A stretch of DNA of 64,000 nucleotides, taken from NCBI GenBank assembly GCA_029338675.1, contig JAQYAV010000108.1:22814-86813 (forward strand), written 5' to 3'. This DNA comes from Lachnospiraceae bacterium. GTDB lineage: Bacteria; Bacillota; Clostridia; Lachnospirales; Lachnospiraceae. The notes under the pieces were generated by a model. It had not been told where the DNA came from, did no database searches, and saw only the letters and a program-made list of their open reading frames with translations. Below are positions 16,042 through 25,333 of the stretch, in pieces (positions within the stretch are counted from its first letter, which is position 1; every line of letters starts with the position of its first letter). The position numbers were made by a program, and so were the translations under genes.

Positions 16042-16398
16042 ATGGATAAGATATTAAGACAATCATTATTATATGATTTTTATGGTGAATTGTTAACTGA
16101 ACATCAAAAGAGCATTTACGAAGATGTGGTAATGAATGATTTATCCTACTCTGAGGTTGCTAGATTGAATGGTATTTCTAGACAAGGAATATATGATTTA
16201 ATTAAAAGATGTGATAAAATTTTGGAAGAGTACGAATCTAAACTAAAATTGGTTGAGAAGTTCATGAAGGCAAAAGAAAAGGCTGATATGATGAAAGATA
16301 AAATTGCAGTTCTTAAAGAAAAGAATGCAGATAAGAATATGTTTTCGTTGATTGATGAGTTGGATTCGTATACATCGGAGTTGTTGGATGATTTTTAG
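16042..16398 (+). CDS. ylxM: YlxM/p13-like DNA-binding protein
   Basis: A 118-residue helix-turn-helix protein of the YlxM/p13 family, always found next to ffh and implicated in signal recognition particle function or its regulation. The sigma70 region 4-like HTH is visible: [39 protein letters not shown], then a helical tail. ffh begins 30 bases after its stop. The ribosome-binding site is AGGTGG. Its exact role remains unclear in the family. Confidence 0.92.
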   Translation: MDKILRQSLLYDFYGELLTEHQKSIYEDVVMNDLSYSEVARLNGISRQGIYDLIKRCDKILEEYESKLKLVEKFMKAKEKADMMKDKIAVLKEKNADKNMFSLIDELDSYTSELLDDF

Positions 16399-16428
16399 AA
16401 GCTCGTTTGATATGTTTGGAGGGATTAG

Positions 16429-17775
16429 ATGGCATTTGATAGTTTGACTGATAAATTACAAAATGTTTTCAAAAAACTTAGAAGCAAGGGAATGCTTACA
16501 GAAGATGATGTCAAAGAGGCCATGAAGGAAGTTAAGAGAGCTTTACTTGAAGCGGATGTTAACTTTAAGGTTGTAAAACAGTTTATCAATTCTGTTAGTG
16601 ATAGAGCCGTTGGTGAGGAGGTTCTTAAGGGACTTAATCCAGGTCAGATGGTAATTAAGATTGTTAAGGAAGAGATGGATAAGCTTATGGGTTCGGAGGT
16701 TACTGAGCTTAAGCTTTTACCTTCTAATGAAGTAACAGTTATTATGATGTGTGGTTTACAGGGTGCTGGTAAGACAACTACTGTAGCCAAGCTTGCTAAT
16801 GTTTATAAGAACAAGGGTAAGAAGCCACTTCTTGTTGCTTGCGATATATACAGACCAGCTGCAATTAAACAGTTGGAAATCAATGGTGAAAAGGTTGGTG
16901 TTCCTGTATTCTCAATGGGAGAAGGACACAAGCCTGTTAATATAGCTAAGGCAGCGATTGAGCATGCATCTAAGAATGGAATGAATTTGGTGTTCATAGA
17001 TACTGCTGGACGTCTTCATATTGATGAGGATATGATGTCAGAGCTTCAAGAGATAAAGAACAATGTGAATGTAGCACATACTATTCTTACTGTTGATGCG
17101 ATGACAGGTCAGGATGCTGTTAATGTAGCAACAACTTTTAATGACAAGATAGGAATTGATGGAGTTATTTTGACTAAACTTGATGGTGATACACGTGGTG
17201 GTGCAGCACTTTCAATTAAGGCAGTAACTGGCAAGCCTATTTTATTTGCTGCAATGGGTGAAAAGCTTACTGATTTAGAGCCTTTCCATCCAGATAGAAT
17301 GGCAAGTAGAATCCTTGGAATGGGTGATGTAGAGAGCTTGATTGAGAAAGCTCAGAATGCCATTGATGAAGAAAAAGCAAAGGAAATGGAAGAAAAACTT
17401 AAGAAAACTTCTTTTGATTTTAATGATTTCCTTGATATGATGGATCAGATGGATAAGATGGGAAGCATGAGTGATATTCTTAATATGCTTCCAGGATTTA
17501 GTTCAAATAAACAACTGAAAAATGTTGAAATAGATGACAATGCAATGAGTATGCCGAAAGCAATTATTCTTTCAATGACTAAAAAGGAAAGATCTAATCC
17601 AGATATAATTAATCCTAGTAGAAAGAAAAGAATTGCTGATGGTGCAGGAGTCCCAATAAGCGAAGTAAACAAATTGCTCAAGCAGTTTGAACAATCTAAA
17701 AAGATGATGAAACAGATGTCAGGCTTAATGGGCAAGAAAAAACGTGGAGGTTTTAGACTCCCATTTGGATTTTGA
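16429..17775 (+). CDS. ffh: Ffh, signal recognition particle GTPase
   Basis: SRP54 homolog that binds signal sequences and 4.5S/6S RNA and delivers ribosomes to FtsY; 448 residues. The N domain (1-90) is followed by the G domain with P-loop GLQGAGKTTT, DTAGRLHIDEDMM, TKLDGDTRGGAALS and GMGDVESLIEKAQ. The Met-rich M domain contains the FLDMMDQMDKMGSMSDILNM stretch (signal-sequence groove) and the RNA-binding SKKRIADGAGV-like segment. It heads the rpsP-khpA-rimM-trmD cluster, the conserved Firmicute order. GGAGGG precedes its ATG. Confidence 0.98.
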   Translation: MAFDSLTDKLQNVFKKLRSKGMLTEDDVKEAMKEVKRALLEADVNFKVVKQFINSVSDRAVGEEVLKGLNPGQMVIKIVKEEMDKLMGSEVTELKLLPSNEVTVIMMCGLQGAGKTTTVAKLANVYKNKGKKPLLVACDIYRPAAIKQLEINGEKVGVPVFSMGEGHKPVNIAKAAIEHASKNGMNLVFIDTAGRLHIDEDMMSELQEIKNNVNVAHTILTVDAMTGQDAVNVATTFNDKIGIDGVILTKLDGDTRGGAALSIKAVTGKPILFAAMGEKLTDLEPFHPDRMASRILGMGDVESLIEKAQNAIDEEKAKEMEEKLKKTSFDFNDFLDMMDQMDKMGSMSDILNMLPGFSSNKQLKNVEIDDNAMSMPKAIILSMTKKERSNPDIINPSRKKRIADGAGVPISEVNKLLKQFEQSKKMMKQMSGLMGKKKRGGFRLPFGF

Positions 17776-17822
17776 TAATAGTTTACTATTATAGATATAT
17801 TTTTTAAGGAGGTGAAATTAAA

Positions 17823-18068
17823 ATGGCAGTAAAAATCAGATTAAGAAGAATGGGATATAAGAAGCATCCTTTTTATAGAGTAATCGTGGCTGACTCTAGA
17901 TCTCCTAGAGATGGTAGATTCATCGATGAGATAGGTACTTACGACCCAAATCAGGAGCCATGTGCTGTTAACATTGATGCAGATGCAGCTAAGAAGTGGC
18001 TTTCAAACGGAGCTCAGCCTACTGAAACAGTAGCAAAATTATTTAAGCAGGCAGGTATCGAGAAGTAA
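17823..18068 (+). CDS. rpsP: ribosomal protein S16
   Basis: Small-subunit ribosomal protein S16, 81 residues, bound to 16S rRNA. The family start [31 protein letters not shown] is unmistakable. A strong AAGGAGGTG ribosome-binding site precedes the ATG. It is part of the ffh-rpsP-khpA-rimM-trmD cluster; khpA starts 17 bases past the stop. Confidence 0.98.
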   Translation: MAVKIRLRRMGYKKHPFYRVIVADSRSPRDGRFIDEIGTYDPNQEPCAVNIDADAAKKWLSNGAQPTETVAKLFKQAGIEK

Positions 18069-18085
18069 TCAGGGAGGTGCCGGTA

Positions 18086-18313
18086 ATGAAAGAATTGGTT
18101 GAAATTATTGCTAAATCCCTCGTAGATTGCCCCGAGCAAGTTGTTGTAAATGAAACTATCGAGGAAGATACTGTTACAATCGAACTTAAAGTTGCTCAAG
18201 ATGATATGGGTAAGGTGATTGGTAAGCAAGGAAGAATTGCTAAATCAATACGTACTGTTGTAAAAGCAGCTGCCTCAAAGGGTGACAAAAAGATAATTGT
18301 AGACATTAAATAA
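18086..18313 (+). CDS. khpA: KhpA, KH-domain RNA-binding protein
   Basis: A 75-residue single KH-domain protein (KhpA/YlqC) that binds RNA, usually as a heterodimer with KhpB, and affects cell division and sRNA regulation in some Firmicutes. The KH GXXG loop is GKQG in DMGKVIGKQGRIAKSIRTVVKAAA. The start is ATG 18086 because AGGGAGG (18071-18077) is 8 bases upstream; the in-frame GTG at 18077 overlaps that element. A hairpin terminator separates it from rimM. Confidence 0.94.
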   Translation: MKELVEIIAKSLVDCPEQVVVNETIEEDTVTIELKVAQDDMGKVIGKQGRIAKSIRTVVKAAASKGDKKIIVDIK

Positions 18314-18320
18314 TTAATGA

Positions 18321-18347
18321 AATCCCTGATTATATCGGGGATTTTTG
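18321..18347 (+). terminator. terminator or attenuator between khpA and rimM
   Basis: A 9-bp stem AATCCCTGA/TCGGGGATT (one G-T pair) with a 5-base loop, then TTTTTGCTTTTT. It sits inside an otherwise continuous same-strand cluster and would lower expression of rimM-trmD relative to ffh-rpsP-khpA. Confidence 0.7.
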
Positions 18348-18369
18348 CTTTTTAAGGAGATATTTTTCA

Positions 18370-18879
18370 ATGGTAGACTTATTTAGAATAGGTGTAATAA
18401 CTTCTACACATGGATTGAAGGGAGAAGTTAAAGTTTTTCCTACAACTGATGATATAAATCGTTTCAAAAAATTAAAAAAATGCATACTTAGAACTCCTAA
18501 GGGGGATATTGAAGTTGAAAAGGCATCTTGTAAATTTTTTAAGAATATGGTTATTCTATCATTTAAAGAATTTAATGATATAAATGAAGTAGAAAAATAT
18601 AAAAATTGTGAGCTTTATGTTACAAGAGAAAATGCAATACCTCTTGATGATGAAGAATTCTATATTGCAGATGTAATTGGAATGCGAGTTGTTTGTGATG
18701 ACAATAATGACCTTGGAGAATTAAAGGATGTTCTTCAAACAGGTGCAAATGACGTTTTTGTAGTGGAATTAAAGAATGGCAATGAATTACTTATTCCTGT
18801 AATTAAGGAATGTGTAATTGATATAAATTATAATGAAAAAGTAGTAGTAGTTAAGTTGATGAAGGGAATGCTTGATTAA
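18370..18879 (+). CDS. rimM: RimM, 16S rRNA processing protein
   Basis: 30S maturation factor that binds S19 and helps process 16S rRNA; 169 residues. The N-terminal RimM beta barrel begins FRIGVITSTHGLKGEVKVFPTTDD. A PRC-barrel domain follows from about residue 95 (FYIADVIGMRVVCDDNNDLGELKDVLQTGANDVFVV). Its TAA is followed directly by the ATG of trmD with no base between, so the two are translationally coupled. Confidence 0.96.
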   Translation: MVDLFRIGVITSTHGLKGEVKVFPTTDDINRFKKLKKCILRTPKGDIEVEKASCKFFKNMVILSFKEFNDINEVEKYKNCELYVTRENAIPLDDEEFYIADVIGMRVVCDDNNDLGELKDVLQTGANDVFVVELKNGNELLIPVIKECVIDINYNEKVVVVKLMKGMLD

Positions 18880-19620
18880 ATGAATTTTCATGTTATGACA
18901 TTGTTTCCAGAACAGATAAATAATTGTCTGAAAGAAAGTATAACAGGCAGAGCAATAAATAATGGTTTGATAAGTGTAAATACAGTTAATATTAGAGATT
19001 TTTCAGATAATAAATATGGTCATGTAGATGATTATACATATGGTGGCGGAGCAGGTATGTTAATGCAACCGGGGCCAATTTATGATGCATATCAATCTAT
19101 TAGGATTAAACTTGGGTTGCCTAAGGGTGATTTAATGGATAAAACTTCTTTAGATAAACCACTTAGAGTGCTTTATATGACACCACAAGGAACACCTTTT
19201 ACTCAAAAAATGGCTGAAGATTTTTCTAAGGAAGAAAATATTGTTATTTTGTGTGGACATTATGAAGGTGTTGATGAGAGAGTACTAGAAAGAATTGTAA
19301 CTGATAATGTGTCTATTGGTGATTTTGTTCTTACTGGTGGCGAGCTTCCTGCAACAATAATTATTGATGCAGTTTCTAGATTGGTACCAGGAGTTTTAGG
19401 CTGTGATGAAAGTGCTGTGTATGAATCATTTTATGATGGGCTTTTGGAATATCCACAATATACAAGACCAGTTGATTTTATGGGCGCAAGGGTACCAGAT
19501 GTTTTGCTTTCTGGACATCATAAAAATATAAATGAGTGGAGAAAACAAAAATCTCTTGAAAGAACAAAGGAAAGACGCCCTGATTTATATGAAAAATATA
19601 TTAATGAAAAGACTGAGTAA
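18880..19620 (+). CDS. trmD: TrmD, tRNA (guanine-N1)-methyltransferase
   Basis: Methylates G37 of tRNAs with SAM; 246 residues, SPOUT trefoil-knot fold. Motifs: [30 protein letters not shown] and [14 protein letters not shown]. The C-terminal domain ends [11 protein letters not shown]. There is no ribosome-binding site of its own beyond the end of rimM, whose stop abuts the start codon. It is the last gene of the ffh cluster; a 24-bp tandem repeat follows it. Confidence 0.97.
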   Translation: MNFHVMTLFPEQINNCLKESITGRAINNGLISVNTVNIRDFSDNKYGHVDDYTYGGGAGMLMQPGPIYDAYQSIRIKLGLPKGDLMDKTSLDKPLRVLYMTPQGTPFTQKMAEDFSKEENIVILCGHYEGVDERVLERIVTDNVSIGDFVLTGGELPATIIIDAVSRLVPGVLGCDESAVYESFYDGLLEYPQYTRPVDFMGARVPDVLLSGHHKNINEWRKQKSLERTKERRPDLYEKYINEKTE

Positions 19621-19648
19621 TGTCTTTTTAGTGTAGTACTAGTGCGGC

Positions 19649-19713
19649 CTTGTTTGAGTGGTACTTGCAAGTCTTGTTCGAGTGGCATTTGCAAGTCTTG
19701 TTTGAGTGGTACC
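19649..19713. repeat. 24-bp tandem repeat downstream of trmD
   Basis: Two full units and one partial unit (19649-19672, 19673-19696, 19697-19713) of CTTGTTTGAGTGGTACTTGC plus AAGT, differing at three positions in the second unit. It is non-coding and more G-rich than its surroundings. Confidence 0.8.
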
Positions 19714-19846
19714 TATATTGCGTTATAGCACAATATATAGTATAATATAAAAGAAATTTATATATATTTGCTAGATAATACTATCAAGTTAATATATATA
19801 AATTATTATCATTTATATATTTTTACATAGGATTGGAGTAAGCGTT

Positions 19847-20365
19847 ATGAAAAAGAAAATAATAGCAATAACAATGATGTTATCAATGGCAGCAGCACTT
19901 TGCTCATGTGGAAAAGAACAAAGTCAGGAAACTACAACTACAGAGAATCTTGTAAAAAAAGATGTTATTGAATTTGTTTCAACGGAGCTTCCTTCAATTA
20001 AAGCTAAGAGAGATAGTGCAATAGGAATATACAATTCTTATTTTGCAAATGACAATGCAGATGTGGATGCATTTGTAGTATCATTGAAGAATGATGCTAT
20101 TCCTGGAATGGAACAGTATTTGCAAGATTTGAATGCTATAGAAACAGAAACTGATGATGTTACACAGTTGAAGGCTTTATATGCGCAAAGCGCACAAAGG
20201 CAGTATGATGCAATGAAGATGGTATTATCGGCTTTAGAAGGTGATAATGCGGATTATTTAACTCAAGCAGAAAATTTGGTATCAGAATCAAATGAATTGA
20301 TGAAGCAATACAACGATATGCTTAATTCTGTTGCGAGTGAGAATGGTATTATAATTAAGAAATAA
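19847..20365 (+). CDS. lipoprotein of unknown function
   Basis: A 172-residue predicted lipoprotein. The signal peptide MKKKIIAITMMLSMAAA ends in the lipobox LCSC (lipidated Cys about residue 21). A short Thr-rich linker follows, then an all-helical domain of about 130 residues (EFVSTELPSIKAKRDSAIG ... LMKQYNDMLNSVASENG) with no enzyme motif. It would be anchored to the outer face of the membrane. The ribosome-binding site is a weak GGAGTAAG. It is followed by a terminator, so it is a single-gene unit. Confidence 0.82.
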   Translation: MKKKIIAITMMLSMAAALCSCGKEQSQETTTTENLVKKDVIEFVSTELPSIKAKRDSAIGIYNSYFANDNADVDAFVVSLKNDAIPGMEQYLQDLNAIETETDDVTQLKALYAQSAQRQYDAMKMVLSALEGDNADYLTQAENLVSESNELMKQYNDMLNSVASENGIIIKK

Positions 20366-20383
20366 TATGTATAGGAATGAAAT

Positions 20384-20421
20384 AAGGCGACTGCGGTATG
20401 TAAACTGGGTCGTCTTTTGTT
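20384..20421 (+). terminator. terminator after the lipoprotein gene
   Basis: An 8-bp stem AAGGCGAC/GTCGTCTT (one G-T pair) with a 17-base loop that can pair further, followed by a T-rich tract. Confidence 0.65.
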
Positions 20422-20485
20422 TATTTGATAATAATACGTAATTAATATATAAGCTTTGAAATGATGTATTAAAGAGGGAGTAGTT

Positions 20486-21040
20486 ATGGCTGAAAAAATA
20501 AAAGTGGTTTGTGGCTATTTATTTCAGGATGAAAAAGAATATATAAATGCAATTGAGGATAAAAGAAGAATTGAGCAGATAAAAGAAAAGATTGATTGGG
20601 ACGATATTGATGCACTTTTACTTGTTTATAATAAATTAATCGAAAAGAATTTTTTTAAAACAATAGTAGGTCTGTCTTTTTTGAATGAAATGAGAAGCTA
20701 TATTTTGAAAGAAAAGAAATGTAAGCTTAAACCAATTGTGATAAGAAAGAAAATTAATAAAGTTGAAATTGGAAAGGGAACAGAATACTATTTGGATAAA
20801 ATACAGAAATTGTCTGAAGAAAAGCATAATGATAGTGAAAAAAATAAGAAAATGACTATTGCAATTGTGGCATTAGTAACAGTTATTATTGGAATGTTTT
20901 TTATTATGGCAACAAATGAGAATGTGGGATATTTTAATGCGGAAGAGAAGGTCTTGAATAAGTATGCGGCTTGGGAAGAACGCCTGTCAAACTGGGAAAA
21001 AGAATTGAATGAACGTGAAAATATTCTTATGGGGAAGTAA
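20486..21040 (+). CDS. single-pass membrane protein of unknown function
   Basis: A 184-residue protein without a recognised family. The N-terminal 115 residues are charged and helical, with a Lys-rich end. One membrane helix lies at about residues 125-142 (IAIVALVTVIIGMFFIM). The last 35 residues are a Trp/Glu-rich helix (AAWEERLSNWEKELNERE) that could form a short coiled coil. Without a signal peptide the N-terminus should be cytosolic. AGAGGGAG precedes the ATG. It lies just upstream of a two-component system but is separated from it by 90 bases. Confidence 0.65.
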   Translation: MAEKIKVVCGYLFQDEKEYINAIEDKRRIEQIKEKIDWDDIDALLLVYNKLIEKNFFKTIVGLSFLNEMRSYILKEKKCKLKPIVIRKKINKVEIGKGTEYYLDKIQKLSEEKHNDSEKNKKMTIAIVALVTVIIGMFFIMATNENVGYFNAEEKVLNKYAAWEERLSNWEKELNERENILMGK

Positions 21041-21130
21041 TTATAAAAATATTTATTTTGTTCACAGATTTTACATATTAGTACAGTATAATCTGGGTAG
21101 TTATAAAGAATTCTTGGAGGAATAATATAT

Positions 21131-21805
21131 ATGGATAAAGGTAAAATATTGGTTGTAGATGATGAGAGCAGAATGAGAAAGCTTGTTAAAGACTTTTTGG
21201 TTAAAAATGATTATATGGTTGTTGAGGCTGCAGATGGTGAAGAATGCTTGAATGTCTTTAGAGCAAATAATGATATTGCGCTTATTGTTCTAGATGTTAT
21301 GATGCCAAAAAAGGACGGATATGAGGTTGCAGAAGAAATTAGAGAAATATCAGATGTTCCAATAATAATGCTTACAGCAAAAGCGTCGGAACAAGATGAA
21401 CTTAAAGGCTTTGAACTTGGCGTGGATGAATATATTACTAAACCATTTAGCCCTAAAATATTAGTTGCAAGAGTTGAAGCAGTTTTGAGAAGAAGTTCTA
21501 TGAGCGAAAATGATGATAATATTGAAATTGCAGGAATAAAAATGGATATTTCAGCACATCAGGTATATATCGATGGAGAACAGATTGATTTAAGCTATAA
21601 AGAATTTGAATTGCTTAATTATTTCCTAGTTAATCGTGGAGTGGCATTATCACGAGAAAAAATACTCAATAATGTTTGGAATTATGATTATTTTGGAGAT
21701 GCAAGAACAATAGATACACATGTTAAAAAATTACGAAATAAATTAGGAAAAAAAGGTGATTACATAAAGACTATATGGGGAATGGGCTATAAGTTTGAAG
21801 TGTAA
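21131..21805 (+). CDS. OmpR/PhoB family response regulator
   Basis: A 224-residue DNA-binding response regulator. The receiver domain (1-120) has the acidic pair in LVVDDESR, the phosphoacceptor Asp in LIVLDVMMPKKDG, and Thr and Lys in MLTAKAS and ITKPFSP. The C-terminal winged helix (Trans_reg_C) has LSYKEFELLNYF and DARTIDTHVKKLRNKLG. The partner histidine kinase starts 24 bases downstream. GGAGG precedes the start. The signal and regulon are unknown; the lipoprotein gene after the kinase is a possible target. Confidence 0.96.
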   Translation: MDKGKILVVDDESRMRKLVKDFLVKNDYMVVEAADGEECLNVFRANNDIALIVLDVMMPKKDGYEVAEEIREISDVPIIMLTAKASEQDELKGFELGVDEYITKPFSPKILVARVEAVLRRSSMSENDDNIEIAGIKMDISAHQVYIDGEQIDLSYKEFELLNYFLVNRGVALSREKILNNVWNYDYFGDARTIDTHVKKLRNKLGKKGDYIKTIWGMGYKFEV

Positions 21806-21829
21806 TTAATTTGTTCATTAGGTGATGTT

Positions 21830-23302
21830 ATGAAAACTTCTATGCGTACTAAAATTACATTAATGGTTGTTTCCTTTGCAGCATTAATAGTGTTTGCATC
21901 ATGGATAATATGTAATTATGTCTTTGAAAGCATATTCATTAATAATTTAAAATATAATCTCGTTGAAACATATAATGCGTGTAATTATAGCTTTAGTGAA
22001 TATCTTGGAAAAACAAAAAAAGATGGAGAATTTATTTTAAATATAAAAAATTCATCAGGTGCGTTTATCCTAATAATGGGCGATGATGGCAAGTTTTATT
22101 CTACAATTAATGATCATAGTGAAATGCTAAAAAGTATGAAAAGAATTTTGGATTCACTTGAGGATGAAACTGATACTGTTTTGTATGGATATGACAAGCA
22201 ATATACGATTACTAGAAATCATGATAATGCAATTAATGCGGATTATTATGATTTAATTGGTAGCCTAGATAATGGATATAAGGTATTTATTAGATGTTCA
22301 GTTTCTCAATTAGAGTATACAATGAATGTTATATCAAAAGTGTTTGTTTATATTGCGATTGGAGTGATTTTATTTGGCTCTATATTTATTTTGGCGCTAA
22401 GTAATATTTTTGTTACACCAATTAAAGCAATGTGTTACGCGGCAAAGAAGTTTACCAAATTGGAATTTGATACAAAGGTATTAGTATGTACAAAGGATGA
22501 AATTGGTGAGCTAGGCAAATGTATGAATGATATGTCTATGCAACTGGAAAATACAATTTCTGAACTTAAGAAAGCTAATATTGAATTAAAGAAAGATATA
22601 AAAAATAAAAATGAAATAGATGAAATGCGTAAAGAATTTTTGTCCCATGTATCTCATGAATTAAAAACACCAATAGCTCTTATACAAGGTTATGCGGAAG
22701 GACTTAGAGATAATGTAATTGATGATCAGGAAAGTATGAATTTTTATACTGAGGTTATTGTTGATGAATCTAGGAAAATGAATGATTTAGTGAAAAAACT
22801 ACTTACTTTAAATGAGATTGAGTTTGGAAATGAAAAAGTAAGAATTGAACAGTTTGAACTTACTAATTTCATAAAGGCAATAATAGATGCAAAGAGTATT
22901 TTACTTCAAGATGGTAATAATCGTATTATTTTTGAAGAGCAAGATGATGTGTATGTATGGGCAGACGAATATATGATAGAGGAAGTATTTACGAATTATT
23001 TAACTAATGCAATCCATTATGTTCGTGAAGATGGAATAATAAAGGTATATTATGAGAAGAAGGAAAATGATATAAGGGTCTGTGTATTTAATGAAGGTAA
23101 TCATATATCAGATGAAGACATAGATAAGCTATTTATTAAGTTCTATAAGGTTGATAAAGCAAGGACAAGAGAATACGGAGGAAATGGAATAGGATTATCG
23201 ATTGTGGCGGCGACAATGGAAGCTCATGGCAAAGCATATGGTGTTGAAAATGTTGAGGGCGGTGTAGTATTTTATTTCGATTTGGATGTTAATAAATCTT
23301 GA
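21830..23302 (+). CDS. sensor histidine kinase
   Basis: A 490-residue membrane histidine kinase. Two membrane helices (about 10-30 and 170-190) flank an external sensor of about 135 residues. HAMP (about 195-245), a linker coiled coil, HisKA with an intact phosphoacceptor His in FLSHVSHELKTPIAL, and HATPase_c with the N-box NYLTNAIHYV and the G-box YGGNGIGLSIV follow. It forms an operon with the OmpR-type regulator, 24 bases upstream. It differs from the hybrid sensor at 27963, whose His is replaced. Confidence 0.95.
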   Translation: MKTSMRTKITLMVVSFAALIVFASWIICNYVFESIFINNLKYNLVETYNACNYSFSEYLGKTKKDGEFILNIKNSSGAFILIMGDDGKFYSTINDHSEMLKSMKRILDSLEDETDTVLYGYDKQYTITRNHDNAINADYYDLIGSLDNGYKVFIRCSVSQLEYTMNVISKVFVYIAIGVILFGSIFILALSNIFVTPIKAMCYAAKKFTKLEFDTKVLVCTKDEIGELGKCMNDMSMQLENTISELKKANIELKKDIKNKNEIDEMRKEFLSHVSHELKTPIALIQGYAEGLRDNVIDDQESMNFYTEVIVDESRKMNDLVKKLLTLNEIEFGNEKVRIEQFELTNFIKAIIDAKSILLQDGNNRIIFEEQDDVYVWADEYMIEEVFTNYLTNAIHYVREDGIIKVYYEKKENDIRVCVFNEGNHISDEDIDKLFIKFYKVDKARTREYGGNGIGLSIVAATMEAHGKAYGVENVEGGVVFYFDLDVNKS

Positions 23303-23453
23303 TGATTTCGTTAAAAAGTGATAAAATACTAGGTGATAAAGTATTTTTATATGTGCATGTTTTAAATAACAAGCAACAAATGTGCTTATAATAAAATTAT
23401 TGGTTTTTTTGATTTTTTGACTTGAGAGTCTAAAATATTGAGTGGAGGATTAT

Positions 23454-24332
23454 ATGAAGAAACTGTTTTTGATGGTTTTTATATGCATGATTATGGTTTC
23501 TTTTTGCGGCTGCTCTAAAGTAATAGAACTTACAGATGAAGAGTCATATGCGATTGCAGAATATGCTGCATCATTGTTAATAAAATATGATAGGCATTTA
23601 GATAGCAAGTATGATGAGGCATTAGAAGAGAGTGCGGAAGATACTACGATTGATAAAAAAGAAAATTTATCACCAGAAGAGGATATTGATATTACAGAGT
23701 CTGTTGAAACGACTGAAACTACTGAGAAAAAGAATAACGCTAATGATACTGACAGTACAGTAACTGAAGCTGTCGAGAATACTACTGAAAGCAATAAAAA
23801 AGATGAGTCGGGTACAACACAGTCAAAGAACGATTCTTCGGAGAATTTGAATACAAGCGAAGGAACAGTAGATGATAATGAGGATTTGAAGCCAAATGTT
23901 GATAAATCCTACGATATTGCTGAAATGGTTGGATTAGACAATATATCTATTAAGTATGCGTATTATGTAACATTAGAACAATACCCTTCTTACGATAAAG
24001 AGGGGATGTATATTGAGATTACAGCTCCAGAGGGGTATAAGCTATTAGTAGTTAAATTTGATATTGAGAATAAAACAAATGAGACGCAAAATATTGATTT
24101 GTTTTCATATGATTTAGGGTATCAGATGGTTGTAAATGAAAAGAAAAGTGCTAAGCAGATGCTTACAATTTTAATGGATGATTTATATACATATCAGGCT
24201 GAAATTGGTGGAAGCATGAGGCAAGAGGCTGTTTTGCTTTTCCAGATATCTGATGAAATTGCCAATGAATTGAATACAATTAAGCTTAAGATATCTAAGG
24301 GTGATAATACTAAAATAATGCAACTACAGTAA
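23454..24332 (+). CDS. lipoprotein with Thr/Ser-rich linker and DUF4352-like domain
   Basis: A 292-residue predicted lipoprotein. The start at ATG 23454 is chosen because GGAGG is 5 bases upstream; the in-frame GTG at 23442 lies inside that region. The signal peptide MKKLFLMVFICMIMVSF ends in CGC, a lipobox with Cys at about residue 20. A long Glu/Thr/Ser/Asp-rich low-complexity linker (about 45-150) leads to a beta-rich domain (YYVTLEQYPSYDKEG, YKLLVVKFDIENKT) resembling DUF4352 immunoglobulin-like modules. It would be attached to the outer face of the membrane. It follows the two-component system on the same strand and could be regulated by it. Function unknown. Confidence 0.78.
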   Translation: MKKLFLMVFICMIMVSFCGCSKVIELTDEESYAIAEYAASLLIKYDRHLDSKYDEALEESAEDTTIDKKENLSPEEDIDITESVETTETTEKKNNANDTDSTVTEAVENTTESNKKDESGTTQSKNDSSENLNTSEGTVDDNEDLKPNVDKSYDIAEMVGLDNISIKYAYYVTLEQYPSYDKEGMYIEITAPEGYKLLVVKFDIENKTNETQNIDLFSYDLGYQMVVNEKKSAKQMLTILMDDLYTYQAEIGGSMRQEAVLLFQISDEIANELNTIKLKISKGDNTKIMQLQ

Positions 24333-24355
24333 ATACATTGCAAGGAGGCTGGCGT

Positions 24356-25267
24356 ATGGATAGTGGAATTTTATTAGAAAGTGGAACTAATGAACTTGAA
24401 ATTTTAGAATTTGTAATTAATGGTAATCATTATGGTATTAACGTTGAGAAGGTAAGAGAAATTCTTACATATCAAGAAGTCACAACAATACCTAATTCCC
24501 ACCCTTGCATAGAAGGTGTTTTTATGCCAAGAGGAGAAATCATAACTGTAATAGATTTGATTAAGACATTAGGATATCAAAATAAGGATAAAAAGAGTAA
24601 TTTCTTTATTGTAACTAATTTCAATAACTTGAATATTGCATTTGATGTAGAAACTGTTTTAGGAATAAATAGAGTTTCTTGGTCAGATGTTGTAAAGCCA
24701 GATTCAACAGTAAGTAGCAAAGAAAATGGAATTGCTACAGGAATTATTAAAAAGTTTGATAAGCTACTTATTATTCTTGATTTTGAGAGAATTGTTGAAG
24801 AAATTTGTCCGGAAACTAGTTTGAAGGTTTCGCAAGTATCAGAGTATAGTGAAAGAGAAAGAAATGATATACCTATTTTGATTGCAGAAGACTCGCAGAT
24901 GCTTTGTAGGTTGATAAGCGATTCCCTTAATATTGCTGGATATACAAACTTAAAGGTTATGAATAATGGTAAGGAAGCATGGGATTATTTGCTTGAATTA
25001 AAGAAAAATAATGGTGTTGATTATGGCGCAAAGTGTCTCATTACAGATATTGAAATGCCACTGATGGATGGACATCATTTGATTAGGCTTATTAGAGAAA
25101 CTGAAGGATTAAAACATATTCCAATTATTGTTTTTTCTTCGTTAATTAATGAAGATATGAAGCGGAAAGGTGAATACTTAGGAGCAAATGCTCAAATTAG
25201 TAAGCCAGAGATTGGTAAACTGGTTAGTATTTTGGATGATTTAGTTGGTAAAAGTATTTATGAATAA
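24356..25267 (+). CDS. cheV: CheV, CheW-receiver chemotaxis coupling protein
   Basis: A 303-residue chemotaxis adaptor. The N-terminal CheW domain (about 10-150: LEILEFVINGNHYGINVEKVREI, MPRGEIITVIDLIKTLG) couples receptors to CheA. The C-terminal receiver (about 172-300) has the phosphoacceptor Asp in CLITDIEMPLMDGHH and Lys in QISKPEIG. ATG 24356 is chosen because AAGGAGG lies 7 bases before it; the TTG at 24338 is upstream of that element. The gene is apart from a main che operon. With cheX and the CheX-like/CheY pair in this window, it indicates a motile cell. Confidence 0.94.
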   Translation: MDSGILLESGTNELEILEFVINGNHYGINVEKVREILTYQEVTTIPNSHPCIEGVFMPRGEIITVIDLIKTLGYQNKDKKSNFFIVTNFNNLNIAFDVETVLGINRVSWSDVVKPDSTVSSKENGIATGIIKKFDKLLIILDFERIVEEICPETSLKVSQVSEYSERERNDIPILIAEDSQMLCRLISDSLNIAGYTNLKVMNNGKEAWDYLLELKKNNGVDYGAKCLITDIEMPLMDGHHLIRLIRETEGLKHIPIIVFSSLINEDMKRKGEYLGANAQISKPEIGKLVSILDDLVGKSIYE

Positions 25268-25281
25268 TATCTATTGATTAT

Positions 25282-25312
25282 TTATGCCGATAGTAATATA
25301 CTATCGGCATAA
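25282..25312 (+). terminator. hairpin between cheV and argD
   Basis: A perfect 14-bp inverted repeat (25282-25295 with 25299-25312, TTATGCCGATAGTA) with a 3-base loop. The T-tract after it is weak (TGATTTTA), so it is a likely but not certain terminator. Confidence 0.65.
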
Positions 25313-25333
25313 TGATTTTAAGAGGTGATTAAT

